NCBI GenBank assembly: GCA_026397855.1
Contig: JAPLUA010000021.1
Location: 754-21,638 of the forward strand
Direction of reading: 5' to 3'
DNA from: Verrucomicrobiota bacterium
Lineage (GTDB): Bacteria > Verrucomicrobiota > Verrucomicrobiia > Limisphaerales > UBA8199
DNA length: 20,885 nucleotides
Shown here piece after piece: positions 12,962-19,954 of this stretch; within the stretch, counting starts at the first letter, position 1, and every line of letters begins with the position of its first letter. The notes below the pieces were generated by a model, which saw nothing but the letters and a program-made list of their open reading frames with translations, did no database searches and was not told the origin of the DNA. Position numbers and translations under genes: made by a program.

Positions 12962-13660
12962 TCAGGGGCTCTTGAATTGGAGTCCGTCGCGGTCAGCGAA
13001 GCGGACGATGACGCCGCCCTGGCCGGTGCGGTGGTACCAGCTCTGGCGGGACATGGGGGCGTGTTCGTCGTTCGACTGGGGGCTGTCGGGTTTCGGTCCC
13101 ATGCTCCAGATGACCCAGCGGACGGGGGAGTCTTTGGGGCTGGAGTAGTATTGGCCGTTGGTGCTGGCGCAGTTGGGCAGGTCGTTGGGCACCCAGAGCT
13201 GGGAGTTGCCGCCGGGGGCGTTGTTGAGGATCTGCGGGCCGGGGGCGGCGTATTTGTAGGTGTGGTTCGGGTTGAAGACGTCTTCCATGTTGGCGGCCAT
13301 GCCGGGCTTGCTGCCGGTGCCCAGGTAGTGCTGCTCGGCGAGTTCGACGGGGAACTGGCACCAGTGGGTGGCCATGTCGGTGTTGCAGTTGACGCGGACG
13401 GGCGGGAGCTTGGCGGCGTTGTCCTCAGAGTACATTTCGAGCGCCAGTCCCACGCCGTTGAGTTCGACGACGGCCCGGGTGACCTTGGCTTTTTCTTTGG
13501 CGCGGGAGAGGGCCGGCAGGAGGAGGGCGGCGAGGATGGTAATGATAGCGATGACGACCAGCAGCTCGATGAGGGTGAAGGCGGTTGGTGCATAGCCGAT
13601 CGCAGATAGCCGATAGCCGAGCCGAGGGCGCGGGGTTGGTCTTGGAGCGGCGTGGCTCAT
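12962..13660 (-). CDS. Pseudopilin-like protein with atypical Ala at the cleavage position
   Basis: A 232-residue protein with the prepilin helix AFTLIELLVVIAIITILAAL (residues 27-46) and the following 'SRAKEKAKVTRAVVELNGVGLALEMYSEDN'. The -1 residue is Ala instead of the nearly invariant Gly, so processing by prepilin peptidase may be slower. The leader is long (about 27 residues), and part of it ('GYRLSAIGYA') is encoded by a heptameric DNA repeat. A later ATG-less start cannot be excluded. The C-terminal part has a tail ending 'GGVIVRFADRDGLQFKSP', comparable to the H-x9-DG region of other pseudopilins. The start ATG is 10 bases after the stop of the minus-strand secreted protein, so the two are probably co-transcribed. 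Confidence 0.78.
   Translation of the reverse strand: MSHAAPRPTPRPRLGYRLSAIGYAPTAFTLIELLVVIAIITILAALLLPALSRAKEKAKVTRAVVELNGVGLALEMYSEDNAAKLPPVRVNCNTDMATHWCQFPVELAEQHYLGTGSKPGMAANMEDVFNPNHTYKYAAPGPQILNNAPGGNSQLWVPNDLPNCASTNGQYYSSPKDSPVRWVIWSMGPKPDSPQSNDEHAPMSRQSWYHRTGQGGVIVRFADRDGLQFKSP
13592..13619. repeat. Heptameric tandem repeat, ATAGCCG family
   Basis: Four 7-base units (ATAGCCG, ATCGCAG, ATAGCCG, ATAGCCG) fall in the leader of the minus-strand pseudopilin gene, where they encode 'YRLSAIGY'. Confidence 0.6.
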
Positions 13661-13670
13661 GGCCGTGGGA

Positions 13671-14819
13671 TTACTGGATGCGCTGAAGGCGGTAGAAGCG
13701 GGTTTGGGCGTCGGCTGGGTCGAGGATGACCGTCCAGCGGCCGTTGATTAGCGCGGGCACGTTCGTTGCGGGCTGCCAGGGGCCTGGGGCGCCTACGGTG
13801 TTGGTGTATCGAAGCTGGTAGTTGGCGAGAGCGCCGGGCCAGGTGATGACCGGTTTCGTGGCGATGGCGAGCACGGCGGGGGCGGAGGGGGCGACTTCCT
13901 GGATGAAGAGTTCGTAGCCGAAGGTGCCGTCCGTGCCGGAACCGGACTCCTGGAGGAAGATGCCAGTGGCGTCGAAGCGGTTGGTCGGCGCGGGGCCGAG
14001 GTCGTAGAGGGGATGGACCAGCGGGAATTGCCGGCCTTCGCCGTCGGCGGCGGTGCAGTAGCGGGCGGACCAATCGGACTTGGTATTCCAGCCGTTGGTG
14101 GTGACGAGGGTCAGGCCGTTGATGCGGACGCGCATTCCCTGCCAGTGCTCGCCGCCGGTGGCGCGGGTGGGGTCGAAAATATCGTAGTGGCCGGTGGGGC
14201 TGAGGTTGGTGCTGATGACGGAGGCGAGCGAGAGGGCCTCCGGGGCTGGCAGGCCGTAGTTGGAGGAAACGAGCGAGACGGTGAAGTCGAGGGCGGGGTC
14301 AATGCTGTGCTCTTCGTTGATGTTCTGCATGCCGCCGTAAAAGAGGGAGCCGTTGGCGATGACGGTGACCAGGTCGCCCTTGCGGAAGGCGCGGTCGGTG
14401 GCGGGGTCATGGCTGACGCGGGCGACTTCGGTGGACCAGGTGGCGTTGTCGTAGCTGAAGGCGCTGTTGTGAAGCCAGGGGAGGTTGCCGTAGTTCTGGC
14501 CCATCCAGCATTCGACGCCGCCACGGTCGCCGGGCAGGACGGCCTGGACGAAGATTTGCCATTGGCCGCCGAGCTGGTAGATACCCGCGCCACTGTTCCA
14601 CGGGATGAAGTTGGGGGTGGAGTCGAGCATTTCGCCGGGGTCATTCAGAATGACGCCGGTGACGGCGAGGGGGTAGGAGCCAGCCCAGGTGCTGAAGCCG
14701 TTGGTGTCCACGGCTTCGAGGTTCTGGAAGGTTTCGGCGCGAGTGGAACCGGCGGCCAGGAGCGCGGTGAGAGCAATGGCGGCAAGGGTCAGTTTTGTGG
14801 TTGTTCGGTTCATGTTCAT
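13671..14819 (-). CDS. Secreted protein of unknown function
   Basis: A 382-residue protein. The signal peptide is MNMNRTTTKLTLAAIALTAL...STRA, cut before 'ETFQNL'. I do not recognise the main body. It contains 'TWAGSYPLAVTGVILNDPGEML', 'QWQIFVQAV', 'DLVTVIANGSLFYGGMQNINEEHSI' and 'DATGIFLQES.SGTDGTFGYELFIQEV', which resemble OB-fold-like strand pairs in secreted bacterial proteins. The last 75 residues form the beta-sandwich tail ending 'DAQTRFYRLQRIQ' seen in many verrucomicrobial exported proteins. ATGs at 14819 and 14813 are both possible starts. It is divergent from the nickel-transporter fusion, sharing a 112-bp promoter region with a perfect dyad, and is followed after 10 bases by a pseudopilin gene. 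The shared control region suggests a link to metal uptake; this is inference. Confidence 0.72.
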   Translation of the reverse strand: MNMNRTTTKLTLAAIALTALLAAGSTRAETFQNLEAVDTNGFSTWAGSYPLAVTGVILNDPGEMLDSTPNFIPWNSGAGIYQLGGQWQIFVQAVLPGDRGGVECWMGQNYGNLPWLHNSAFSYDNATWSTEVARVSHDPATDRAFRKGDLVTVIANGSLFYGGMQNINEEHSIDPALDFTVSLVSSNYGLPAPEALSLASVISTNLSPTGHYDIFDPTRATGGEHWQGMRVRINGLTLVTTNGWNTKSDWSARYCTAADGEGRQFPLVHPLYDLGPAPTNRFDATGIFLQESGSGTDGTFGYELFIQEVAPSAPAVLAIATKPVITWPGALANYQLRYTNTVGAPGPWQPATNVPALINGRWTVILDPADAQTRFYRLQRIQ

Positions 14820-14894
14820 CTATTCAATCGGCGCCGGAACAGAGGGCAGGCTTGACGCGGCTGTCCGTTAATGTTACGAACGCGTAGATATTTC

Positions 14895-14912
14895 ATACTG
14901 CAATGGCAGTAT
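14895..14912. promoter_or_regulatory. Candidate operator: perfect 7-4-7 inverted repeat
   Basis: ATACTGC-AATG-GCAGTAT lies in the divergent promoter region, 19 bases before the start of the transporter fusion. It shares CTGCAA with the dyad at 9209-9225 near nikR. TCATAC, a half-site of the E. coli NikR operator, overlaps its left edge (14893-14898), but the partner half-site is not correctly placed. It could control both divergent genes. Confidence 0.55.
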
Positions 14913-14931
14913 TACGCAACAACTAAATCGT

Positions 14932-17199
14932 ATGAATTGGAGAAAAGCAGCGGCCTGGATGCTGGCCGGGTTATTGGCACTGGTCCCGACGGGAGCGCGG
15001 GCGCACACCGGGCCAGCGGTGCTGGTGGACACGGACATGGCGGCGGACGATGCGCGGGCCCTGGCGCTGTTGTTGAACTGCCCATACGTGAACGTGCTGG
15101 CGGTGGTCACCAGCGATGGGGCGAGCCCGCCGGACGTGGGGGCGACGAACGTCTGCCGGATGCTGGGGTTTCTGAAACTGGACGGGGTGGCGGTGGGCAT
15201 GGGGCGGTCGCTGGGGGCGCGGGCACCGGCATTCCGGACGAACGCGACGGGCCTGGACTGGGCGCAGTTGGGTGAGGCGGTGGTGCCCGTGGGCGGGATT
15301 CTGGACGCTGGCCTTCTGATCCGGCTCGCCGCGGAGAGCAACCCCTCCAACCTGGTGTATGTGTGCCTGGGGCCGTTGACGAACTTGAAGGACGCGCTGG
15401 AGCAAAGACCCGAGCTGGCGAAGATGATCGGCCGGGTGTTGTGGTATGGCACGCCGCCGAACGCGGCGCGGGCGACGTGGAATGCGGCGCGCGACGAAGC
15501 GGCTCTGAAGAAGATCGCGGCCGCGGGCTTGACGGTGGAGGCGATTCACTGGCCGGCGGAGGCGGCGGCGCCGGTGTTGGACGACGCGCTTCTGGATGAG
15601 ATTGCGAAGCTGGACTCTCCGGCGGCGGAGCTGGTGGTGCGGCTGCACAGCAGCGGACGCGGCGCGGAACTGGTGCGGGCAAAGCATCTGCGGTTATGGG
15701 ACGACCTGGTGGCACTGCGGTTTCTGGATGGGTCGCTGGGGAGGCTGTCGCCGGTGGCGGGCCAGCCCGGGTGGTCGGATCTGACTGCGGTGGATCCCGC
15801 CGCGGTGCGTCGCGCCTTCTACGCCAAGCTGCGGTTGTTTCCTCCGCGCGGCACTGTGATCATGGCGGACTTTCCTACGAATGCGACGCAGTTGCTGCCG
15901 GATGTAAGAGAGTTAGCGGCGCAGATCATCTCACGTTATGGCGTGGAGGAGTGGAAGGCGGCGGTGCTGACGAGCGAGCTGCACCGGCACCTGGGGACTT
16001 ACTCGATTGTAGGGGCGAAGATGGGGCTGCGGGCGCGGGAGCGGTTCAACGTGGCGCTGGATGAGCTGCGGGTGGAGAGCCACGCGGGATTGAAGCCGCC
16101 GCTAAGCTGCGTCAACGACGGCCTGCAGGTGGCGACGGGCGCGAGCCTGGGCCGGGGAACGATCGCGGTGGCGACGAACGGGCCGCCGGCGTGCGAGGCG
16201 GTGTTCCGCTACGGCGAAGGGCGGTTGCGGCTGCGGTTGAAGCCGGAGTTTGCCAAGCAGATCGCGGCGGACATGGTGGCGCTGGAGAAACGCCACGGGG
16301 GGACGACGCCCGAATATTTTCAGGCCGTGCGGGGTGTGTCGCTCAAGCACTGGCTGAATTTCGATCGGACGACGATGTTCGAGGAGACGATGGAGAGCGT
16401 GTTTGCGGCGCAAATGGTGAACTTTCCGGTTGCGGGCGGCACGTCCGGGCATCTGCTCGGCGGCGTGTTGGTGGCGGCCTTGCTTGGGCCAGCGGCCGGG
16501 GTGGTGGTGCTGACGACGGTGCTGATCGTGCAATGCTTTCTCTTCGGCGACGGCGGCGTGACGGCTCTGGGAGCGAACGTGTTCAATATGGCCCTGGTGG
16601 GCACGGTGGGCGGCTGGGCGATTTATAGGACGGTGAGCCGCTGCCTACCGGGTGTGCGCGGCCGAGTCGCCGCGGTGGCGTTTGCCGGCTGGTGCTCGAC
16701 GGTGCTGGCTTCGCTGGCCTGCGCGGGCCAACTGGCGTGGTCCGGCACGGTCCAGTGGTCAGTGGGGTTCACCGCGATGACCGGCATCCACATGCTCATT
16801 GGTTTGGGGGAAGGGCTGATCAGTGCGCTCGCGTTCCTGGCCATTGCGCGGACGCGGCCCGAGTTGGTTGCCAGCCCCAACCAGAGCCCTGTCTCCTCGC
16901 GAATCGGCGGGGTGGTCGGCTTCGGGTTGGTGGTGAGCCTGGGCCTGGCGGTGTTTGTGGCGCCGTTTGCGTGTCCGTGGCCGGACGGCCTGGAAAGGGT
17001 GGCGGCGAAGCTGGGGTTTGAGCACAAGGCGGGCGGGGTGAGGCTGCCGGCACCGCTGAGAGAGTGCGCGCTGCCCGGGTGCAATTCGCCTGCCGTTGCA
17101 ACGGCCGTTGCCGGCGCCGCAGGCGCGCTGGTGGTGTTTGGTCTCGCGCTATTGCTGAGCCGCGCGCTCGTGCCCAAGCCCACTGGCGGTGATCAGTGA
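14932..17199 (+). CDS. Four-part fusion: nucleoside-hydrolase-like, FmdE-like, CbiM/NikM core, PDGLE
   Basis: A 755-residue exported membrane protein. A signal peptide or anchor (residues 1-24, 'GARAHT') leads into a nucleoside-hydrolase-like domain (about 28-300). That domain has VDTDMAADD (Asp33, 35, 39, 40), 'CLGPLTNL', 'WNAARDEAAL' and a 'WDDLVA' box in place of the usual HD. An FmdE-like domain follows (about 336-480): 'ELHRHLGTYSIVGAKMG' (His351, His353) and 'PPLSCVNDGLQVATGASLGRG' (Cys393). The CbiM/NikM substrate-binding core of Co/Ni ECF transporters runs from about 486 to 645: FAAQMVNFPVAGGTSGHLLG, 'FLFGDGGVTALGANVFNM' and 'HMLIGLGEGLISA'. A PDGLE domain (about 655-745; PDGLE at 684-688) ends the protein. 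The CbiM N-terminus (MH-I-P-DG and TM1), which supplies the metal-binding amino terminus, is absent. The stop codon falls in a heptameric repeat. No CbiQ or CbiO gene is nearby. Confidence 0.82.
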   Translation: MNWRKAAAWMLAGLLALVPTGARAHTGPAVLVDTDMAADDARALALLLNCPYVNVLAVVTSDGASPPDVGATNVCRMLGFLKLDGVAVGMGRSLGARAPAFRTNATGLDWAQLGEAVVPVGGILDAGLLIRLAAESNPSNLVYVCLGPLTNLKDALEQRPELAKMIGRVLWYGTPPNAARATWNAARDEAALKKIAAAGLTVEAIHWPAEAAAPVLDDALLDEIAKLDSPAAELVVRLHSSGRGAELVRAKHLRLWDDLVALRFLDGSLGRLSPVAGQPGWSDLTAVDPAAVRRAFYAKLRLFPPRGTVIMADFPTNATQLLPDVRELAAQIISRYGVEEWKAAVLTSELHRHLGTYSIVGAKMGLRARERFNVALDELRVESHAGLKPPLSCVNDGLQVATGASLGRGTIAVATNGPPACEAVFRYGEGRLRLRLKPEFAKQIAADMVALEKRHGGTTPEYFQAVRGVSLKHWLNFDRTTMFEETMESVFAAQMVNFPVAGGTSGHLLGGVLVAALLGPAAGVVVLTTVLIVQCFLFGDGGVTALGANVFNMALVGTVGGWAIYRTVSRCLPGVRGRVAAVAFAGWCSTVLASLACAGQLAWSGTVQWSVGFTAMTGIHMLIGLGEGLISALAFLAIARTRPELVASPNQSPVSSRIGGVVGFGLVVSLGLAVFVAPFACPWPDGLERVAAKLGFEHKAGGVRLPAPLRECALPGCNSPAVATAVAGAAGALVVFGLALLLSRALVPKPTGGDQ

Positions 17200-17217
17200 T
17201 CAGCAAACGATAACCAG
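17190..17217 (+). repeat. Heptameric tandem repeat, TGATCAG family
   Basis: TGATCAG twice, then CAAACGA and TAACCAG, all in 7-base register. The second unit supplies the TGA stop of the transporter fusion (17197-17199). Confidence 0.5.
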
Positions 17218-17347
17218 AGCGTTTACACTTGGTCGAGCCGGCTGAGCGCGCTGGGCGGGGCTGACTCACCGGTAAGCAGCGGCGAGCAGGTGTTGCCGAA
17301 CTACCGTGTGCGAGCGGCGGTGGCCTGGCGGGTTTGAGGGATCAGAA

Positions 17348-17483
17348 GGCGCCGTGCGGGGTGGGCCTGCCCGGCCAGGGCTAGAGGCGTGCCAACATAC
17401 GCAGCAGGGACGCGGGGTAGCGCCGCCGAGACACCGGGACCACCGTCGGCAGGACGGCGGAATTTCACTCTAAAAGCAACTGG
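17348..17483 (-). repeat. Diverged 136-bp dispersed repeat, copy B
   Basis: It has the same length and the same three conserved blocks as 8475-8610 and the same orientation. Its edge overlaps a near-perfect 24-bp palindrome (17475-17498; one mismatch pair, centre ACGCGT), the counterpart of the GCAACTG/CAGTTGC stem in copy A. It lies 149 bases after the transporter fusion. Confidence 0.55.
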
Positions 17484-17619
17484 ACGCGTCCTGTTGCTTG
17501 CCTGGCTGCCGACGGGAGTGCCGGCGGGAGTGCTTGCGGCTGCTGGTGCGACTCGGATATGCTGGCGGCGGTAACAGATCGAACGAACAAAGAACAAATC
17601 TTAATCAACATCAATTCTG

Positions 17620-17754
17620 CGTAGCTTCGGCTACGGGCTGGTCCGAAAACCGCTAATTTTCCAAGCCCGTTTACACGAACCGACCGAGCAGCGCCCCATC
17701 GGGCGCGGCTTGGCGTGTCTCGTGTAAAAGGCGCTTAGCGGTGCCTCGGACCAG
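17620..17754 (+). ncRNA. Candidate structured RNA with nested stems
   Basis: A UUCG tetraloop hairpin (CGTAGC-TTCG-GCTACG, 17620-17635) is followed by a multi-layer stem. CTGGTCCGA (17638-17646) pairs with TCGGACCAG (17746-17754), ACCGCTAA (17649-17656) with TTAGCGGT (17735-17742), and TTTACACGA (17670-17678) with TCGTGTAAA (17720-17728). CCGAGC pairs with GCTTGG (17684-17689, 17708-17713, one G-U), and GCGCCC pairs with GGGCGC around CATC (17691-17706). GAAAA/TTTTC (17645-17649, 17657-17661) offers a competing local hairpin. I recognise no known family. The strand is chosen because of the terminator-like hairpin that follows. Confidence 0.55.
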
Positions 17755-17782
17755 GGCGCGTTAGGTTCGCGCCCATTCTTTT
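17754..17782 (+). terminator. Intrinsic-terminator-like hairpin after the structured element
   Basis: GGGCGCG (17754-17760) pairs perfectly with CGCGCCC (17768-17774) around TTAGGTT, followed by ATTCTTTT. It would end a short transcript carrying the nested stems, or attenuate transcription into mod, whose ATG is 46 bases downstream. Confidence 0.55.
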
Positions 17783-17827
17783 GGAGATTTCCCGTGGTTG
17801 ACAGTTGCGCGGGGCGACTGACACACC

Positions 17828-19954
17828 ATGGCTACGGGCGACGATACCAAGCTGCCGCTGACTTCCCGAAATGTTCACGAGGAGCGGCTGGCGCGATTCC
17901 GCGAACTCTTTCCCGAAGCGTTCAGTGAGGGGAAAACCGATCTCAACAGGCTGACCCAACTGCTCGGCGACGCGGCCACCGATGCGCCGGAACGCTACGG
18001 GCTTTCATGGGCGGGCAAGTCGGAGGCGATCCGTGCCATTCAGATCACCAGTCCGGGCACGCTGCTGCCGGCGCGCGGCGAGTCAGTGGACTTTGACGCC
18101 ACGGAGAATCTGATCATCGAGGGCGACAACCTGGAAGTGCTGAAGCTACTGCAAGGCGGTTACCACGGGCGGGTGAAGATGATTTACATTGATCCGCCCT
18201 ACAACACCGGCGGCGAGTTCATCTACCCGGACAATTACAGGGAGGGGCTGGCGGACTACCTGACGTTCTCGGGCCAGGTTAGTGGCGGTGGAATAAAGCT
18301 GACGACGAATGCCGAGACGGATGGGCGGTACCACAGCAAGTGGCTGACGATGATTTATCCGCGGCTGTTCTTGGCGCGGAATCTCCTGCGTGAGGACGGG
18401 GTGATCTTTGTCAGCATTGATGACCATGAGGTCCACAACCTGCGGGCCGTTATGAATGAGATCTTTGGAGAGGAGAATTTCGTTGAAACTTTCATTTGGA
18501 AGAAGAGCTACGGTGGTGGCGCAAAGGAACAATTCGCTGTTCAACAGCATGAGTATTGTTTGCTATACGCCAGGAGCGCGGAATCCTTAGACGAATTTTG
18601 GCTTCCTCCGGATCCAGGGGCGGAGCAGCGGTACTACAAGTACCGTGATGAGCATTTTGCGGTGCGTGGCCCTTATCGTCTGAAGCCCCTCGAAGCGACG
18701 AAGAGCATGGATGAACGGGCGAATCTTGTTTTCCCGATTCCAGCGCCAGACGGAACAATGGTTGTGCCCAAAAGACAGTGGTGGTGGAGTAGGGAACGGG
18801 TTGAGCGAACCCTAGCGAATAACGGATTGGTGTTCACCAAGACAGATTCCGGTTACTCAGTATCCTACAAACAGTACTTGATCAAGGAGGACGGCGAGAG
18901 GAGAGGAATCAAGCCGTTTTCGGTGGTTGACGGCATCTATACCCAGCATGGCACTGACGACCTGCGGAAACTGTTCGATGATGAGGTTGTTCTACAGTTT
19001 CCCAAGCCGTCTAAGTTAATCCGGAAGCTCATGCAGATCGGGAGCGAGCCTGATTCAATCATTCTCGACTTCTTCGCCGGCAGCGGCACTAGCGGTCAGG
19101 CCGTGCTGGAGCTGAATGCTGAAGATGGGGGCAACCGCAAGTTTATCCTTGTCCAGTTACCCGAGCCGACGGAGCGGAAGGATTTCCCGACCATTGCAGA
19201 TATTACGAAGGAGCGGGTTCGGCGGGTGAGCAAGAAGATGGAGGCCGACATAGCCGCAAAGAACGCGGAGGGCGCGAAAAAGTCAGCAAGCGAATTGCCG
19301 TTGGGCGGCGCGCAGGGGGCTGGAGCGCCCTACCAGGCCAAGCCCGACCTCGGCTTCAGGGTGTTCAAGCTGGGGAGCAGCAATTTCAAGGTGTGGGATT
19401 CCGCGTCCGCGCCCAGAGACGGCGCCGGGCTGGCGGAGCAACTGAAACTCATGGCCCATAACGTCGAGGGAGGCCGCCCGGACGAGGCGGTGCTCTACGA
19501 GCTGGTGCTGAAAAGCAACCTGCCGCTCGCCAGCGAGATTCAGAGCGGCAAGATCGGCGCGCAGACGTTTTACGACGTGGCCGAGGGCACGCTGGCGATT
19601 TGCCTGGAGCGGCCGATTCAGCAGGAAACGCTGCGGGGCCTGGTGGCGCGAAAGCCGAAAGGGGTGATCTGCCTGGACATTGCGTTTGCCGGCAATGACC
19701 AGCTCAAGGCGAACACGGTGCTGGAGATGAAACTGCGTGAAGATCAAGTTCGACAGCAACCAGGAGTTCCAGTTGGACGCGATTCGGTCGGTGGTGGACG
19801 TGTTTGCCGGGCAACCACTCACGCGGGCGTCGTTGCAATGGCAGAGCGATGCCCTCGGCGGCGAGCTGCTGACGGAGATGGGCGTCGGCAATTCGCTGGC
19901 GTTGAGCGACGAGGCCATTCTGCGGAACGTCCGCAAGATTCAGACGGGGAATGA
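17828..19954 (+). CDS. mod: Type III restriction-modification system, methyltransferase subunit (Mod), C-terminus out of frame
   Basis: A beta-class N6-adenine DNA methyltransferase. The catalytic motif IV DPPYNTG (residues 122-128) precedes the SAM-binding motif I DFFAGSGTSG (414-423), the order typical of type III Mod. Residues 1-115 are the usual N-terminal region ('LIIEGDNLEVLKLLQ'), and the variable part between about 220 and 390 is the target-recognition domain. Conserved C-terminal sequence runs to 'GNDQLKANTVLEMK' (ending about 19730). From there the frame continues for about 74 codons of arginine- and proline-rich residues that overlap the start of res in a different frame and look non-native. 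One extra A in the AAA at 19729-19731 would make Mod end at a GTGA overlapping the res start. Mod and Res together form the restriction complex, and Mod alone methylates one strand of its site. Confidence 0.9.
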   Translation: MATGDDTKLPLTSRNVHEERLARFRELFPEAFSEGKTDLNRLTQLLGDAATDAPERYGLSWAGKSEAIRAIQITSPGTLLPARGESVDFDATENLIIEGDNLEVLKLLQGGYHGRVKMIYIDPPYNTGGEFIYPDNYREGLADYLTFSGQVSGGGIKLTTNAETDGRYHSKWLTMIYPRLFLARNLLREDGVIFVSIDDHEVHNLRAVMNEIFGEENFVETFIWKKSYGGGAKEQFAVQQHEYCLLYARSAESLDEFWLPPDPGAEQRYYKYRDEHFAVRGPYRLKPLEATKSMDERANLVFPIPAPDGTMVVPKRQWWWSRERVERTLANNGLVFTKTDSGYSVSYKQYLIKEDGERRGIKPFSVVDGIYTQHGTDDLRKLFDDEVVLQFPKPSKLIRKLMQIGSEPDSIILDFFAGSGTSGQAVLELNAEDGGNRKFILVQLPEPTERKDFPTIADITKERVRRVSKKMEADIAAKNAEGAKKSASELPLGGAQGAGAPYQAKPDLGFRVFKLGSSNFKVWDSASAPRDGAGLAEQLKLMAHNVEGGRPDEAVLYELVLKSNLPLASEIQSGKIGAQTFYDVAEGTLAICLERPIQQETLRGLVARKPKGVICLDIAFAGNDQLKANTVLEMKLREDQVRQQPGVPVGRDSVGGGRVCRATTHAGVVAMAERCPRRRAADGDGRRQFAGVERRGHSAERPQDSDGE

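Larger units (their letters stand above)
17200..17827. other. 628-bp gene-free region between the metal island and the type III R-M genes
   Basis: No frame here looks like protein. Translations of the minus strand only reproduce the repeat-coded 'PVAFRVKFR' seen at the nikR tail. It contains the end of a heptameric repeat, copy B of the 136-bp repeat, a palindrome at 17475-17498, the structured candidate RNA at 17620-17774 and a TTGACA box (17798-17803) that has no spaced -10 before mod. Confidence 0.6.

Noticed and set aside
14893..14935. E. coli-type NikR operator (TCATAC and GTATGA both present)
   Set aside because: The two half-sites are in the wrong order and spacing; the real consensus is GTATGA-N16-TCATAC.
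17301..17597. Minus-strand open frame of 98 codons over the 136-bp repeat
   Set aside because: Its only similarity is to the repeat-coded tail of NikR; there is no domain, and composition is that of repeat DNA.
17638..17774. Integron attC recombination site
   Set aside because: GTTAGGT at 17760-17766 fits the R' consensus, but no matching RYYYAAC R'' is found at the left end, and there is no integron integrase or cassette array.
17798..17803. TTGACA as -35 box of a mod promoter
   Set aside because: The ATG follows 24 bases later, leaving no room for a spaced -10 box and leader.
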